Notes: a model not told the origin generated them from the sequence alone. Shown: positions 17,969 through 27,908, numbered from the stretch's first letter. The stretch: DNA of 64,000 nucleotides from Rothia koreensis (GCF_004136575.1 NZ_NOIQ01000001.1:620001-684000); one strand, 5' to 3'. Made by a program: numbers and translations.

Positions 17969-18658
17969 GTGAAGCTGTACCACTTGGCGCAAACCACCGT
18001 CACCGGCCTGATGAAAATTGGTTTCCGTGCCCGGGTCACAGGACTCCACCATTTTCCCGAGTCCGGACCGGTGATCGTCGCGTCGAACCACAAGGCGTTC
18101 CTGGACAGCGTGATCATTTCCGCGCTCATGCCGCGCCGAGTGGCCTTTCTCGCGAAGGCGGAATACGTGAATTCGCCGGGCCTGAAGGGCCGCGCCATGA
18201 AGACCCTGTTCGAACTCATCGACATCATCCCGGTGAATCGATCAGACCAGACCGGACGCCTCAAGGCCCTGGACAAGGGACTGGAACGATTGGAGAACGG
18301 ACAAGTCTTCGGGATCTACCCCGAAGGCACCCGGTCGAGGGATGGTTTCCTCTACCGGGGAAGAATCGGGGTCGCGTGGTTGGCTCACAAGACCGGCGCA
18401 CCGGTCGTTCCCATCGGCCTCATCGGCACCGACAGACTCCAGCCCCCGGGGTCCAGGATGATCCGACCGGTTCGTTTCACCGTCCGTGTGGGCGAGCCGC
18501 TCTACTTCGACAAGCTGGGGGACCAGCAAACCGGGAAGCAGCGGCGCGAGACCACCGAAACCATCATGGACCGTATCGCGCAGCTTTCCGGCCAGCCCCG
18601 CAAGAACGAATACAACACCTCGCCGTCGTTGGACAAGGACGCGGGAAACGACGACTGA
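17969..18658 (+). CDS. PlsC-like lysophospholipid acyltransferase
   Basis: A 229-residue acyltransferase with block I NHKAFLD (40-46, His41 and Asp46) and block III YPEGTRS (117-123). It probably acylates 1-acyl-glycerol-3-phosphate in phospholipid synthesis at the membrane; other glycerolipid acceptors are possible. GTG 17969 has GAGGAG about 7 nt upstream. It lies 18 nt before uvrC and is likely cotranscribed with it. Confidence 0.9.
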   Translation: MKLYHLAQTTVTGLMKIGFRARVTGLHHFPESGPVIVASNHKAFLDSVIISALMPRRVAFLAKAEYVNSPGLKGRAMKTLFELIDIIPVNRSDQTGRLKALDKGLERLENGQVFGIYPEGTRSRDGFLYRGRIGVAWLAHKTGAPVVPIGLIGTDRLQPPGSRMIRPVRFTVRVGEPLYFDKLGDQQTGKQRRETTETIMDRIAQLSGQPRKNEYNTSPSLDKDAGNDD

Positions 18659-18676
18659 ACGAAGGAGAAGGAGAAG

Positions 18677-20659
18677 ATGGCGGACCCGGCAAGCTACAGG
18701 CCAGGATCGGGCGAGATTCCCACCCAACCGGGCGTGTACCGCTTTCGGGACGAATTCGGCCGGGTCATCTATGTCGGCAAGGCCAAGAACCTCAGAAATC
18801 GCCTGAACTCCTATTTCCAGAAACCACAGCAACTCGCACCGAAGACCTACGCCATGGTCCATACGGGGGCGAGCGTGGAGTGGACAGTCGTTGGTTCCGA
18901 AATGGAATCGCTCCAACTCGAGTACACGTGGATCAAGCAATACACGCCGCGTTTCAACATCATGTACCGGGACGACAAATCGTACCCGTACATGGCGGTC
19001 TCGATGGCGGACCGTTTTCCGCGAGCACAGGTCACACGAGGTGCCAAGAAAAAGGGGACGCGATACTTCGGCCCGTTCTCACAGGCGTGGGCCATCCGTG
19101 AGACCCTCGATTCGCTCTTGAGGGTGTTCCCGGTCAGAACGTGCACCCGGTCTGTCTTCAAACGCGCTGAGCAAGCGGGAAGACCCTGCCTGCTCGGATA
19201 CATCGACAAGTGCTCGGCACCGTGCGTCGGTCGCATCAGCGAGGAGGACCACAAGGACCTTGCGGACCAACTGTGCCGGTTCATGGCAGGGGATTCCGAG
19301 AAGTACATCCGGAAGCTCACCTCCACGATGGAGACGGCCGCCGAGAACATGGAGTTCGAGCACGCTGCCCGACTGCGCGATGACATTGCGGCCCTTCGCA
19401 AGGCATTCGAGCGCAACGCCGTCGTACTCTCGGACTCCGTGGACGCGGACCTCTTCGCCTTTCACGAGGATGAGCTCGAAGCGGCCGCCCAAGTCTTCCA
19501 CGTCCGAGGCGGCCGCATTCGTGGACAGCGAGGGTGGATCGTCGAACGGGTCGAGGATCTCTCTGCACCCGAAATGGTCGAGCAACTGCTCCAGCAGGTC
19601 TACGGTGAGTCGGCGGTGACCATGGCCAGCGCACCGGTCGACGCCGAGCTCAACCTCAACGAGATCCCGCGGAACGTCCTGGTACCAGTCATGCCCGAGA
19701 ACGCCGAGCAGCTCCAGGAATGGTTGTCGGGTCTTCGCGGCAGCAAAGTGACCATCTCGGTGCCTCAACGCGGCGAGCGCGTCCAGCTCATGGGAACCGT
19801 GGCGGACAACGCCAAGCAGGCATTGAGTCTGCACAAGTCGAGGCGCGCCGGTGACCTGACCACGCGCAGCGCGTCTCTCCAAGAGCTCCAGGAGGCTCTC
19901 GATCTCCCCGACGCACTGATGCGCATCGAGTGCTACGACATCTCTCACGTCCAAGGGACCAATGTCGTGGCTTCCATGGTGGTCTTCGAAGACGGACTGC
20001 CGCGCAAATCCGATTACCGGAAGTTCTCGATCCGCGGTGAGGCGGCTCGGGACGACACGGCGTCCATGTACGACGTGATCACCCGACGCTTCAAACGTCA
20101 CCTGGCCGAGCAGCAGGAGCGGGAGAGCTCGCCCCAGGCTTCGGGAGAGGTCGACCAATCGGAGGCGACGGAACCTGCCAAATTCGCGTACCCACCCAAC
20201 CTGGTGGTCGTCGACGGCGGGCCCCCGCAGGTCGCTGCCGCCCAGCAGGCGCTCGACGACCTGGGTATCACCGACGTCCATGTGGTCGGCCTGGCCAAGC
20301 GGCTTGAAGAAATCTGGGTCCCGGATGACGACTTTCCGGTGATCTTGCCGCGTTCATCCCACGGACTGTTCCTGCTGCAGCGCCTTCGGGACGAAGCCCA
20401 CCGATTCGCTATTACGTTCCACCGGTCGAAACGGGGCAAGGCCATGCTCGCTTCTGCCCTCGACGGCGTCGAAGGACTGGGAAAGGCCAAGAGGGAAGCG
20501 CTCCTGAAGGAATTCGGCTCTCTGAAGGCCATCCGCGAGGCCTCCGCGGAGGACCTGACACGCGCCCAGGGGATCGGTCCTCGGCTTGCCGAAAAGATCC
20601 GGGCGCACTTGTCCACAGATGCGGAGCACTCCGAGGACTCCGGGCCCGTATCCGAGTAG
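18677..20659 (+). CDS. uvrC: Excinuclease ABC subunit C
   Basis: A 660-residue UvrC, the dual-incision nuclease of excision repair. The N-terminal GIY-YIG domain (about 12-95) reads PGVYRF...VIYVGKAKNLRNRL. A UvrB-binding UVR motif (about 205-240) follows, then the RNase H-like nuclease domain (about 390-560, ECYDISH...VVVDGGPPQV) and C-terminal helix-hairpin-helix repeats. The ATG is preceded by GAAGGAGAAGGAG. It starts the uvrC-rapZ-yvcK-whiA order that is widely conserved in actinobacteria. Confidence 0.98.
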   Translation: MADPASYRPGSGEIPTQPGVYRFRDEFGRVIYVGKAKNLRNRLNSYFQKPQQLAPKTYAMVHTGASVEWTVVGSEMESLQLEYTWIKQYTPRFNIMYRDDKSYPYMAVSMADRFPRAQVTRGAKKKGTRYFGPFSQAWAIRETLDSLLRVFPVRTCTRSVFKRAEQAGRPCLLGYIDKCSAPCVGRISEEDHKDLADQLCRFMAGDSEKYIRKLTSTMETAAENMEFEHAARLRDDIAALRKAFERNAVVLSDSVDADLFAFHEDELEAAAQVFHVRGGRIRGQRGWIVERVEDLSAPEMVEQLLQQVYGESAVTMASAPVDAELNLNEIPRNVLVPVMPENAEQLQEWLSGLRGSKVTISVPQRGERVQLMGTVADNAKQALSLHKSRRAGDLTTRSASLQELQEALDLPDALMRIECYDISHVQGTNVVASMVVFEDGLPRKSDYRKFSIRGEAARDDTASMYDVITRRFKRHLAEQQERESSPQASGEVDQSEATEPAKFAYPPNLVVVDGGPPQVAAAQQALDDLGITDVHVVGLAKRLEEIWVPDDDFPVILPRSSHGLFLLQRLRDEAHRFAITFHRSKRGKAMLASALDGVEGLGKAKREALLKEFGSLKAIREASAEDLTRAQGIGPRLAEKIRAHLSTDAEHSEDSGPVSE

Positions 20660-20748
20660 GCTTGGGTTCAGGACGCATCGCCGAGTCTTGTCCTCGGTGA
20701 GGCGGACACGCCGACATCTCGACACTTTGCACCAGCGGGAGCCAGCCT

Positions 20749-21666
20749 GTGAGCCAAGACAATCCAACGATCGACCCCGAACGATTGACGCCTGAGAAGC
20801 CCGAGCAGACGGAAATGCTGGTCATCACCGGAATCTCCGGCGCAGGGCGCTCGACCGCCGCGCATACTCTTGAGGATGCGGGCTGGTACGTCGTGGACAA
20901 CATTCCGCCGAATCTGTTGGGCCCACTGGTGGACCTGGTGGCCAGAGCCCCGCAGTCGATGCCGAAACTGGCCGTGATCATCGATATCCGTGGCAAAGCG
21001 CTGTTTGCTGACTTCAAGGAAGCGCTCGACGTACTGCAGAACGCCCCGGTCGAGTTCACGATGTTGTTCCTGGATGCGACGGACGAGACGATCATTGCCC
21101 GCTACGAGGCCCAACGGCGTCCGCACCCGCTCCAAGGGAACGGTCGCATCCTGGACGGCATCCGCGCGGAGAGAGATCTTCTGGCGGATCTCAAGGAGCG
21201 GGCCGACGTCGTCCTCGATACCACGAAGTACAACGTGCACGAACTCTCCACGGTCATTTCCCAGACGTACTCGGTGGACGGTCCTTCGATCGTGAACATC
21301 ACGGTCATGAGTTTCGGGTTCAAGTATGGCGTCCCGGCTGATGCAAACTTCGTCGCGGACGTCCGATTCATCCCGAACCCTCATTGGATCGCCGAACTTC
21401 GGCCGCACACCGGCCAAGACGCACCGGTCAGAGACTTTGTGCTCGGCAATGACGGAGCCAATCAGTTCGTGGACTTGTACGTTGAATCCCTGAAGCCGGT
21501 CATCGATGGATACCGGACAGAGAACAAGCACTATGCGACCATCGCCGTCGGTTGCACGGGCGGAAAACACAGGTCCGTGGCGGTGACCGAGGAGATCACC
21601 AGGCGACTCGGACAGTTGGAGAACGTCACCGTCAACTTCCAGCATCGAGACCTTGGTCGTGAATAG
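20749..21666 (+). CDS. rapZ: RNase adapter / nucleotide-binding protein RapZ
   Basis: A 305-residue protein of the RapZ (YvcJ) family. The P-loop is GISGAGRST (28-36), with Arg in the usual Lys position, a common actinobacterial variant. The family C-terminal motif GCTGGKHRSV is present. In enterobacteria RapZ targets a small RNA for RNase E; in actinobacteria the role is less defined. The start is GTG 20749. The next gene starts 9 nt after its stop. Confidence 0.95.
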   Translation: MSQDNPTIDPERLTPEKPEQTEMLVITGISGAGRSTAAHTLEDAGWYVVDNIPPNLLGPLVDLVARAPQSMPKLAVIIDIRGKALFADFKEALDVLQNAPVEFTMLFLDATDETIIARYEAQRRPHPLQGNGRILDGIRAERDLLADLKERADVVLDTTKYNVHELSTVISQTYSVDGPSIVNITVMSFGFKYGVPADANFVADVRFIPNPHWIAELRPHTGQDAPVRDFVLGNDGANQFVDLYVESLKPVIDGYRTENKHYATIAVGCTGGKHRSVAVTEEITRRLGQLENVTVNFQHRDLGRE

Positions 21667-21674
21667 AGGCAGAC

Positions 21675-22700
21675 ATGGTTTACTCTTCCCATCGGCTGGA
21701 CCACCGGGTTCCGGGATCACGACATTCACCCAAAGTTGTGGCGTTGGGCGGCGGACACGGACTGTACGCGTCTCTCAGCGCGCTGAGGCTTGTGACCCCG
21801 CACATCACCGCCGTGGTCACGGTGGCGGACGACGGCGGGTCCTCGGGTCGGCTGCGAGACCAATTCAACGTTCTGCCCCCTGGCGATCTCAGGATGGCCC
21901 TTTCCGCGCTGTGTGATGATTCCGAATGGGGTCACCTGTGGCGGGAGGCCATCCAGCACCGGTTCTCTGCTCTTCCCGAAGCACCCCGTGAAATCGACGG
22001 TCACGCGATGGGCAATCTCCTTCTGGTCAGTCTCTGGCAACTCCTGGGGGACCCTGTTGCCGGTTTGGAATGGGCTTCCCGCCTGGTCGAGGCGCGGGGG
22101 CGCGTCCTTCCTATGGCACTGGACCCGCTCGTCATCTCCGGCGAGGCCGTGGCCGAGGACGGCTCGCGCGAGCGACTCATCGGTCAGGCAAAACTCGCCA
22201 AGGCCGAGAGGGTCGAGAACCTCGTTCTGGAACCGGTCGATGCCCGCGTGTGCGAGGCGTCCGTACGGGCCATCATGGACGCGGACTGGGTCATTCTCGG
22301 CCCGGGCTCATGGTTCACCTCCGTGGTTCCTCATCTTTTGCTCCGGGAGAGTCGTGAGGCACTGTGCGAGACCAAAGCAAAAATCTGCGTGTCCATGAAC
22401 CTGGGCCTCGAGGAGAAGGAAACCGCGGGCCTCGGTGCTATCGGGCACCTGGAAGCATTGGAAAAGTACGCTCCCGACCTGAGCATTGGGGCCGTCATCG
22501 GTGACCCGACGTCCATCCAGGAGCAACAGGCCTTCGAAGAGGCCGTTCGCCGACGCGAGGCCAAAATGGTGTGGAGCGACCTGCGGACCCGACGGGGCGA
22601 GAATCTGCACAACCCTCTGCGGCTCGCGGCTGCCTACCAGGAGGCCATGCGAGTGCCCGACAACTCTTTCGGCGTGGAACCTGACTCTCCGAGCGTGTAA
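21675..22700 (+). CDS. yvcK: YvcK/CofD-like gluconeogenesis factor
   Basis: A 341-residue YvcK-type protein. The N-terminal ALGGGHGLYASL and TVADDGGSSGRLR motifs form the UDP-sugar binding site, and a later motif reads GPGSWFTSVVPHLL. YvcK/CuvA proteins affect growth on gluconeogenic carbon and cell-wall precursor supply. An ATG follows rapZ closely, consistent with one operon. Confidence 0.95.
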   Translation: MVYSSHRLDHRVPGSRHSPKVVALGGGHGLYASLSALRLVTPHITAVVTVADDGGSSGRLRDQFNVLPPGDLRMALSALCDDSEWGHLWREAIQHRFSALPEAPREIDGHAMGNLLLVSLWQLLGDPVAGLEWASRLVEARGRVLPMALDPLVISGEAVAEDGSRERLIGQAKLAKAERVENLVLEPVDARVCEASVRAIMDADWVILGPGSWFTSVVPHLLLRESREALCETKAKICVSMNLGLEEKETAGLGAIGHLEALEKYAPDLSIGAVIGDPTSIQEQQAFEEAVRRREAKMVWSDLRTRRGENLHNPLRLAAAYQEAMRVPDNSFGVEPDSPSV

Positions 22701-22772
22701 TCTCGCGTAGGGACCGGCGGCCCCCGAGGCCCGGTCCGTACTCCACATACCATCAGTCCGGAGGAATACTGA

Positions 22773-23747
22773 ATGGCCCTGACGGCTCTCGTAAAGGACG
22801 AATTGGCGAAACTCGAGGTACCCAAATCCTCGACTCGCCGGGCCGAGGTAGCAACCGTGCTCCGCTTTGCAGGTGGCCTGCACCTTGTATCGGGCCAGAT
22901 CGTCATCGAGGCCGAACTGGATCATCGCGAGACCGCGCGACGGGTCCAGACGGCCATCGAAGAGCTCTATGGCCATCATTGTGAACTCATCACCGTCTCC
23001 GGCGGTGCGCTCAAGCGCGGCGGCCACTACGTGCTCAGGGTCCAGCGTGGGGGAGAGGCATTGGCGCGGCAGACCGGCTTGCTCGATACCCGCGGTCGTC
23101 CGGTGCGAGGGCTTCCTCCCACGGTGGTCAACGGTTCGCTCGCCGAATCCGAAGCCGTGATGCGGGGCGCGTTCATGGCCCATGGTTCGCTCACCGAACC
23201 GGGCCGTTCCTCCGCCATGGAGTTCACGTGCCCCGGCCCGGAAGCGGCTCTCGCTCTCGTGGGTTCGGCACGCCGCCTCGACATTTTCGCCAAAGCCCGG
23301 GAGGTCCGCGGCGCGGATCGGGTGGTCGTTCGCGATGGCGAGACGATCGGGCAACTCCTGCGCCGTATGGGGGCCAGCGGTGTCCTGTCCCAGTGGCAGG
23401 ACCGTCGAACACACCGGGAAGTCCGTGCCACCGCGAACCGGCTCGCCAACTTCGACGACGCCAACCTGCGGAGATCCGCACAGGCTGCGGTGGCCGCAGG
23501 CGCCAGGGTCGAGCGCGCGCTGGAGATCCTCGGTGACGATGTCCCCGAGCACCTTCACTACGCCGGCCGGCTGCGCCTCGCCCATCGCCACGCGAGCTTG
23601 GACGAACTGGGGCGGTTGGCCGATCCGCCGCTGACGAAGGACGCCATCGCGGGCCGCATTCGCCGTCTGCTGGCCATGGCGGACAAACAGGCCGCCGCCG
23701 AAGGCATCCCCGGGACAGACACAGCACCACAGGGCACCTCTCGCTGA
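22773..23747 (+). CDS. whiA: DNA-binding protein WhiA
   Basis: A 324-residue WhiA: a homing-endonuclease-like (LAGLIDADG) N-terminal fold, here non-catalytic, then a C-terminal helix-turn-helix ending with [31 protein letters not shown], split by its turn. In Streptomyces it is a sporulation regulator; in non-sporulating actinobacteria it is linked to cell division. ATG 22773 has GGAGG upstream. A hairpin (GGACCGG...CCGGTCC, about 22711-22737) lies between yvcK and whiA. It is the last gene of the operon, followed by a terminator. Confidence 0.96.
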   Translation: MALTALVKDELAKLEVPKSSTRRAEVATVLRFAGGLHLVSGQIVIEAELDHRETARRVQTAIEELYGHHCELITVSGGALKRGGHYVLRVQRGGEALARQTGLLDTRGRPVRGLPPTVVNGSLAESEAVMRGAFMAHGSLTEPGRSSAMEFTCPGPEAALALVGSARRLDIFAKAREVRGADRVVVRDGETIGQLLRRMGASGVLSQWQDRRTHREVRATANRLANFDDANLRRSAQAAVAAGARVERALEILGDDVPEHLHYAGRLRLAHRHASLDELGRLADPPLTKDAIAGRIRRLLAMADKQAAAEGIPGTDTAPQGTSR

Positions 23748-23873
23748 GGACCTCGACGTCATTGCTGTTTTTCGATGCGGAATGTCCTCGCGCGTCCATG
23801 AGCGGACCAACCCGTCGAGTGACTTCAGCTCTGAGCGCAAATTAGCCACACGATCCCACAGAACCACAGGCAG

Positions 23874-23905
23874 AACCCCGGGAAGCCCCGTCTTCCCGGG
23901 GTTTT
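23874..23905 (+). terminator. Intrinsic terminator after whiA
   Basis: A 12-bp stem, AACCCCGGGAAG (23874-23885) with CTTCCCGGGGTT (23892-23903), is followed by TT to give a T-run of four. It ends the uvrC-rapZ-yvcK-whiA transcript. Confidence 0.8.
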
Positions 23906-24131
23906 CGCATGGCTGCACGGGGTGTACGAGGAGCGGAAACGGTCTTCCGTCCCAAAAAATCCCGCAGAAACACACCCAAACACACACAAAATCACCTAAA
24001 CTGGGATCAGAACCGAACGGACGGTGTCGTCATCGATTCCCAAACCATCCGACGCCTCGCGTTCGGCAGGGTGCATTTCTCCGGAAAGCACTCCCAACGA
24101 TAAGCACTCAAACTGAGGAGTTTGATCTCAA
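23906..24131 (+). promoter_or_regulatory. gap promoter and leader region
   Basis: Non-coding, with an A/C-rich stretch (CACACCC, CACACACA) before a TAAACT -10-like box at 23997-24002; no good -35 is seen. A GAGGAG ribosome site lies at 24115-24120, about 11 nt before the GTG start of gap. No known operator was recognised. Confidence 0.4.
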
Positions 24132-25136
24132 GTGACTGTACGTATTGGTATCAATGGTTTTGGTCGAATCGGCCGCAACTTCTTCCGGGCCGTTCGTGAG
24201 CAGGGCGAGAACATCGAGATCGTTGCGGTCAACGACTTGACCAGCCCCGAGACTTTGGCTCACCTCCTCAAGTACGACTCGATCCTCGGGCCCCTGAAGG
24301 CGGACGTCGAGGTTCAGGACGGCAGCATCCTGGTCGACGGCAAGAAGCTTCAGGTTCTCTCCGAGAAGAACCCTGCTGACCTTCCCTGGAAGGACCTCGA
24401 CATCGACATCGTGCTCGAGTCGACCGGTCTGTTCACGGACGGCGCCAAGGCCAAGGCCCACCTCGACGCCGGCGCCAAGAAGGTCGTTATTTCGGCTCCG
24501 GGTTCGAACCTGGACGGTACGTTCGTGATGGGCGTGAACGATGACACGTACGACAACGACACGCACCACGTCGTGTCGAACGCATCCTGCACCACCAACT
24601 GCCTGGCACCGCTGGCGAAGGTCCTGGACCAAAACTTCGGAATCAAGGCCGGTCTGATGACCACGATCCACTCCTACACCGCGGACCAGCGTCTGCAGGA
24701 TGCTCCCCACAAGGACCTGCGTCGTGCACGCGCCGCGGCGGTCAACATGATCCCGACCTCGACCGGTGCCGCCCGCACCGTGGGCAAGGTTTACGAGCCG
24801 GTTGCCGGCAAGCTGGACGGCATGGCGTTCCGCGTGCCGACCATCACCGGTTCGATCGTCGACCTCTCGCTGACCCTCGAGAAGGACGTGACCGCGGAAG
24901 AGATCAACGCCGCCGTCAAGGAAGCCGCCGAGGGCGACTACGAAGGCATCATCAAGTACACCGAGGACCCGATCGTCTCGACCGACATCGTCGGCGAAGA
25001 GATCTCCACGGTCTTCGACGCCGAATTGACCTCCGTGCTCAACGGCCAGGTCAAGGTCTTCGCCTGGTACGACAACGAGTGGGGCTTCACCTCCCGCACC
25101 GTGAAGTTCGTCAACAAGTTGGCTGCAGAGCTCTAA
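24132..25136 (+). CDS. gap: Glyceraldehyde-3-phosphate dehydrogenase, type I
   Basis: A 334-residue GAPDH that oxidises G3P to 1,3-bisphosphoglycerate with NAD+ and phosphate. The N-terminal NAD motif INGFGRIGR and the catalytic SNASCTTNCLAP (Cys153) are intact. Asp near residue 33-35 (NDLTSP) suggests NAD+ use. The start is GTG 24132. It heads the gap-pgk-tpiA-secG series, with pgk 49 nt downstream. Confidence 0.98.
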   Translation: MTVRIGINGFGRIGRNFFRAVREQGENIEIVAVNDLTSPETLAHLLKYDSILGPLKADVEVQDGSILVDGKKLQVLSEKNPADLPWKDLDIDIVLESTGLFTDGAKAKAHLDAGAKKVVISAPGSNLDGTFVMGVNDDTYDNDTHHVVSNASCTTNCLAPLAKVLDQNFGIKAGLMTTIHSYTADQRLQDAPHKDLRRARAAAVNMIPTSTGAARTVGKVYEPVAGKLDGMAFRVPTITGSIVDLSLTLEKDVTAEEINAAVKEAAEGDYEGIIKYTEDPIVSTDIVGEEISTVFDAELTSVLNGQVKVFAWYDNEWGFTSRTVKFVNKLAAEL

Positions 25137-25185
25137 GATAGGGAACGGTTCGCTTTCCCTACAACGAGGTTTGGAGAAAAACACC

Positions 25186-26409
25186 ATGGCACATGCTCTG
25201 GACGAGCTTTTGGCCGATGGTGTCGAGGGCAGGCACGTTCTGGTCCGTTCGGACCTGAACGTGCCTCTCGACGGCACAACGGTGACAGATGACGGTCGCA
25301 TCAAGGCGTCCTTGCCGGTCCTGAAGAAGCTGGCCGACGCCGGGGCGAGGGTCGTCGTGATGGCGCACCTCGGCCGGCCCAAGGGCCAGGTCGATCCGCA
25401 ATTTTCCCTCGCGTCCGTGGCTTCGAGGCTGTCCGAATTGGCGGACTTCCCGGTGACCACCGCGGAGGACACCGTCGGCAGCGACGCGCAGGCGAAGGCC
25501 TCCTCGCAGCAGAACGGCGAAGTGCTCGTTCTCGAGAACGTCCGCTTCGACCCGAGGGAGACCAGTAAGGACGATTCCGAACGCGGTGCGTTCGCGGATG
25601 AACTGGTTGCCGTGGTCGGGGGCGACGCGGCCTACGTCGACGATGCCTTCGGCGCGGTGCATCGCAAGCACACCTCGGTCTACGACATTGCGACCCGCCT
25701 TCCGGCCTTCATGGGAGACCTGGTCAAGACCGAAGTAGATGTGCTGTCCAAGCTCATCGAGAACCCTGAGCGTCCCTTCGTGGTCGTGATGGGCGGATCG
25801 AAGGTCTCCGACAAACTCGCGGTGATCGACAACCTGATCGGCAAGGCTGACGCATTGCTCATCGGCGGCGGCATGGGGTACACCTTCACCGCAGCCCAGG
25901 GCTACAACGTCGGCAAGTCGTTGCTGGAGAAGGACCAGATCGACACCGTCAAGGAGTACCTGGAGCGAGGCAAAGCCGAAGGAACGGAGTTCGTGCTCGC
26001 CACGGACGTCGTCTGGGCATCGGCGTTCGCCGCGGATGCAGACCACGAGGTCCGTCCCGTGGAATCGCTCGAAGACGGGAAGATCGGGGCGGAAGGCCTG
26101 GGACTGGACATCGGCCCGGAAACGCAGAAGACCTTCGCGCGATACATCGCCGAAGCCCGGACAGTTTTCTGGAACGGCCCCGTCGGAGTCTTCGAAATGG
26201 AAGCTTTCGCGCAGGGTACGAAGACGGTTGCCCAGGCTCTCGCCGACACGGAAGCCATGACCGTCGTCGGCGGTGGCGACTCCGCCTCCGCCGTGCGCAA
26301 CCTCGGATTCGACGACGACCAATTCGGGCACATCTCGACCGGTGGCGGAGCATCCCTCGAATATATCGAGGGCAAGGATCTGCCGGGTCTGGACGTTCTC
26401 GGAGCGTGA
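25186..26409 (+). CDS. pgk: Phosphoglycerate kinase
   Basis: A 407-residue PGK that transfers phosphate from 1,3-bisphosphoglycerate to ADP. It shows VRSDLNVPLDG, HLGRPKG, VLENVRFD, GGSKVSDK and the C-terminal VGGGDSASAV motif. ATG 25186 is preferred over in-frame TTG 25171, whose bases overlap the GGAG ribosome site. Confidence 0.98.
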   Translation: MAHALDELLADGVEGRHVLVRSDLNVPLDGTTVTDDGRIKASLPVLKKLADAGARVVVMAHLGRPKGQVDPQFSLASVASRLSELADFPVTTAEDTVGSDAQAKASSQQNGEVLVLENVRFDPRETSKDDSERGAFADELVAVVGGDAAYVDDAFGAVHRKHTSVYDIATRLPAFMGDLVKTEVDVLSKLIENPERPFVVVMGGSKVSDKLAVIDNLIGKADALLIGGGMGYTFTAAQGYNVGKSLLEKDQIDTVKEYLERGKAEGTEFVLATDVVWASAFAADADHEVRPVESLEDGKIGAEGLGLDIGPETQKTFARYIAEARTVFWNGPVGVFEMEAFAQGTKTVAQALADTEAMTVVGGGDSASAVRNLGFDDDQFGHISTGGGASLEYIEGKDLPGLDVLGA

Positions 26410-26418
26410 TTGGTTTCG

Positions 26419-26483
26419 CGGCGGGTCGAACCACGGACGTGGTCGGCCCGCCGTCTTGCGTCGGAGGATGTGCGGATCCGACG
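26419..26483 (+). other. Two hairpins between pgk and tpiA
   Basis: The first (26419-26453) pairs CGGCGGG with CCCGCCG and ACCAC with GTGGT, with a small internal loop. The second pairs CGTCGGA (26459-26465) with TCCGACG (26477-26483). Neither has a strong T-run, so they may attenuate or stabilise the transcript rather than end it. Confidence 0.4.
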
Positions 26484-26540
26484 GAAGTTTCGCCCGCACA
26501 CCAGACATCAGCGACGATGCTCACCGAAAGGACATAGATT

Positions 26541-27356
26541 TTGACGACTCAGACCAACGGAGCCTTCGATCGAACCCCACTGATCGCCGGCAACTGGAAA
26601 ATGAATATGGACCACGCGGAGGGCGTCGCGCTGGTGCAGAAGCTCGCGTGGACCCTCGACGACGCCAATTTCGACTACGACCGCGTCGAGGTGGCCGTGT
26701 TCCCGCCGTCCACCGACCTGCGATCAGTACAGACCTTGGTCAACGGGGACAAGCTCAAGCTCGAGTATGGCGCCCAGGACCTGTCGGACCAGGACTCGGG
26801 AGCATACACCGGTGACATCTCTGGCGCATTCCTGAAGAAGCTCGAGTGCACCTACGTTCTGGTCGGCCACTCCGAGCGCAGAACCATCCACCAGGAAGAC
26901 GACGAGCTGTGTTCCAAAAAGGTTGATGCCGCATATCGGCACGGTCTGACCCCCATTCTGTGCGTCGGGGAAGGACTGGAGGAGCGCAAGGCCGGGAACC
27001 ACGTCGGGTTCACCCTCGAACAGCTCCGCGGCTCGCTCAAGGGCCTGTCAGCGTCCAACGCCAAAACTCTGGTCGTGGCGTACGAACCAGTGTGGGCCAT
27101 CGGTACCGGCGAGGTCGCGGGCCCGGAAGACGCCCAGGAAATGTCCGCTGCCATTCGGGCGGAGCTCGAAAACCTCTACGACGCCGAGACTGCATCCGCT
27201 ATCAGGATCCTCTACGGGGGTTCGGTCAAGGCGGCCAACGCGGCGGCAACTCTCGCTGAGAAGGATGTCGACGGCGTCCTCGTCGGGGGTGCGTCTCTCA
27301 AGGCCGAGGAATTCGCGAACATCGCACGCTTCGAGAAGCACGTGGTCTCCGAATAG
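26541..27356 (+). CDS. tpiA: Triosephosphate isomerase
   Basis: A 271-residue TIM-barrel enzyme interconverting DHAP and G3P. It has AGNWKMN near the N-terminus (catalytic Lys), GHSERR (catalytic His), [11 protein letters not shown] (catalytic Glu) and phosphate-binding YGGSVK. The start is TTG 26541 with GAAAGGA upstream; no ATG fits the family start. It lies 131 bp after pgk. Confidence 0.97.
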   Translation: MTTQTNGAFDRTPLIAGNWKMNMDHAEGVALVQKLAWTLDDANFDYDRVEVAVFPPSTDLRSVQTLVNGDKLKLEYGAQDLSDQDSGAYTGDISGAFLKKLECTYVLVGHSERRTIHQEDDELCSKKVDAAYRHGLTPILCVGEGLEERKAGNHVGFTLEQLRGSLKGLSASNAKTLVVAYEPVWAIGTGEVAGPEDAQEMSAAIRAELENLYDAETASAIRILYGGSVKAANAAATLAEKDVDGVLVGGASLKAEEFANIARFEKHVVSE

Positions 27357-27461
27357 GCAGTTGGCGGGGGACAGGCGCGTGCTCTGTTCCCTGTCCACCG
27401 GATGCACCAGCCAACGAGGCACCGTCTTGACCCATGGCGTATAGTCGGGTCGGAGGAACAG

Positions 27462-27490
27462 AGCCCGGCGTCTGCTGAGCAGGCCGGGCT
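27462..27490 (+). promoter_or_regulatory. Leader hairpin upstream of secG
   Basis: AGCCCGGC (27462-27469) pairs with GCCGGGCT (27483-27490), ending 27 nt before the secG GTG. A TATAGT -10-like sequence (about 27440-27445) lies upstream, so the hairpin would be in the 5' leader. No T-run follows. Confidence 0.35.
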
Positions 27491-27517
27491 GAGACACGAA
27501 GGCACCGAAAGGTCGAA

Positions 27518-27766
27518 GTGGAAATTGTACGTTGGGTCCTCTTGGGGATCATCGCGCTGACCAGCATCATGACGGTTTTCTTCGTCCTGCTCAACAAGGG
27601 CAAGGGCGGCGGACTGTCCGACATGTTCGGCGGGGGAATGAGCACCTCCCTGAATTCATCCGGCGTCGCTTCGAAGAACCTGATACGCCTGACCGTCACC
27701 ACGGCTGTCATCTGGGTTCTCGCGATTATCGGCTACGCCCTCTTCCTGCGCTTCACGGCCGTCTGA
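27518..27766 (+). CDS. secG: Preprotein translocase subunit SecG
   Basis: An 82-residue SecG with two transmembrane helices (about 4-23 and 54-76) and the conserved loop NKGKGGGLSDMFGG. It is the small accessory subunit of SecYEG in the cytoplasmic membrane. The start is GTG 27518. Its place after tpiA is typical of actinobacteria. Confidence 0.96.
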   Translation: MEIVRWVLLGIIALTSIMTVFFVLLNKGKGGGLSDMFGGGMSTSLNSSGVASKNLIRLTVTTAVIWVLAIIGYALFLRFTAV

Positions 27767-27776
27767 GACGAGTTAC

Positions 27777-27860
27777 GTTCAGGACGTTGCATCGCGGCGA
27801 ACAGTCGCACCGTAGCGATCAGCTGTCTCGCGGCGATCAGCTGAGCTCAACGTCCTGAAC
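27777..27860. repeat. Long inverted repeat with nested direct repeats
   Basis: Perfect 13-bp arms GTTCAGGACGTTG (27777-27789) and CAACGTCCTGAAC (27848-27860) enclose 58 bp. Inside, GCGATCAGCTG occurs twice (27815-27825 and 27833-27843) and TCGCGGCGA twice (27792-27800 and 27828-27836). It lies just after the secG stop and before the bidirectional terminator. Confidence 0.8.
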
Positions 27861-27865
27861 ACTTC

Positions 27866-27908
27866 AAAGGAGCCCGGTTGCCATGCGATATGGCAACCGG
27901 GCTCCTTT
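27866..27908. terminator. Bidirectional terminator between secG and pgl
   Basis: A perfect 19-bp stem, AAAGGAGCCCGGTTGCCAT (27866-27884) with its complement (27890-27908), has a 5-nt loop and A/T ends on both sides. It separates the convergent secG and pgl operons. Confidence 0.85.

Noticed and set aside
23960-24000. CACACA-rich stretch as a repeat array
   Set aside because: Only a few short, irregular units; it is better described as part of the gap leader.
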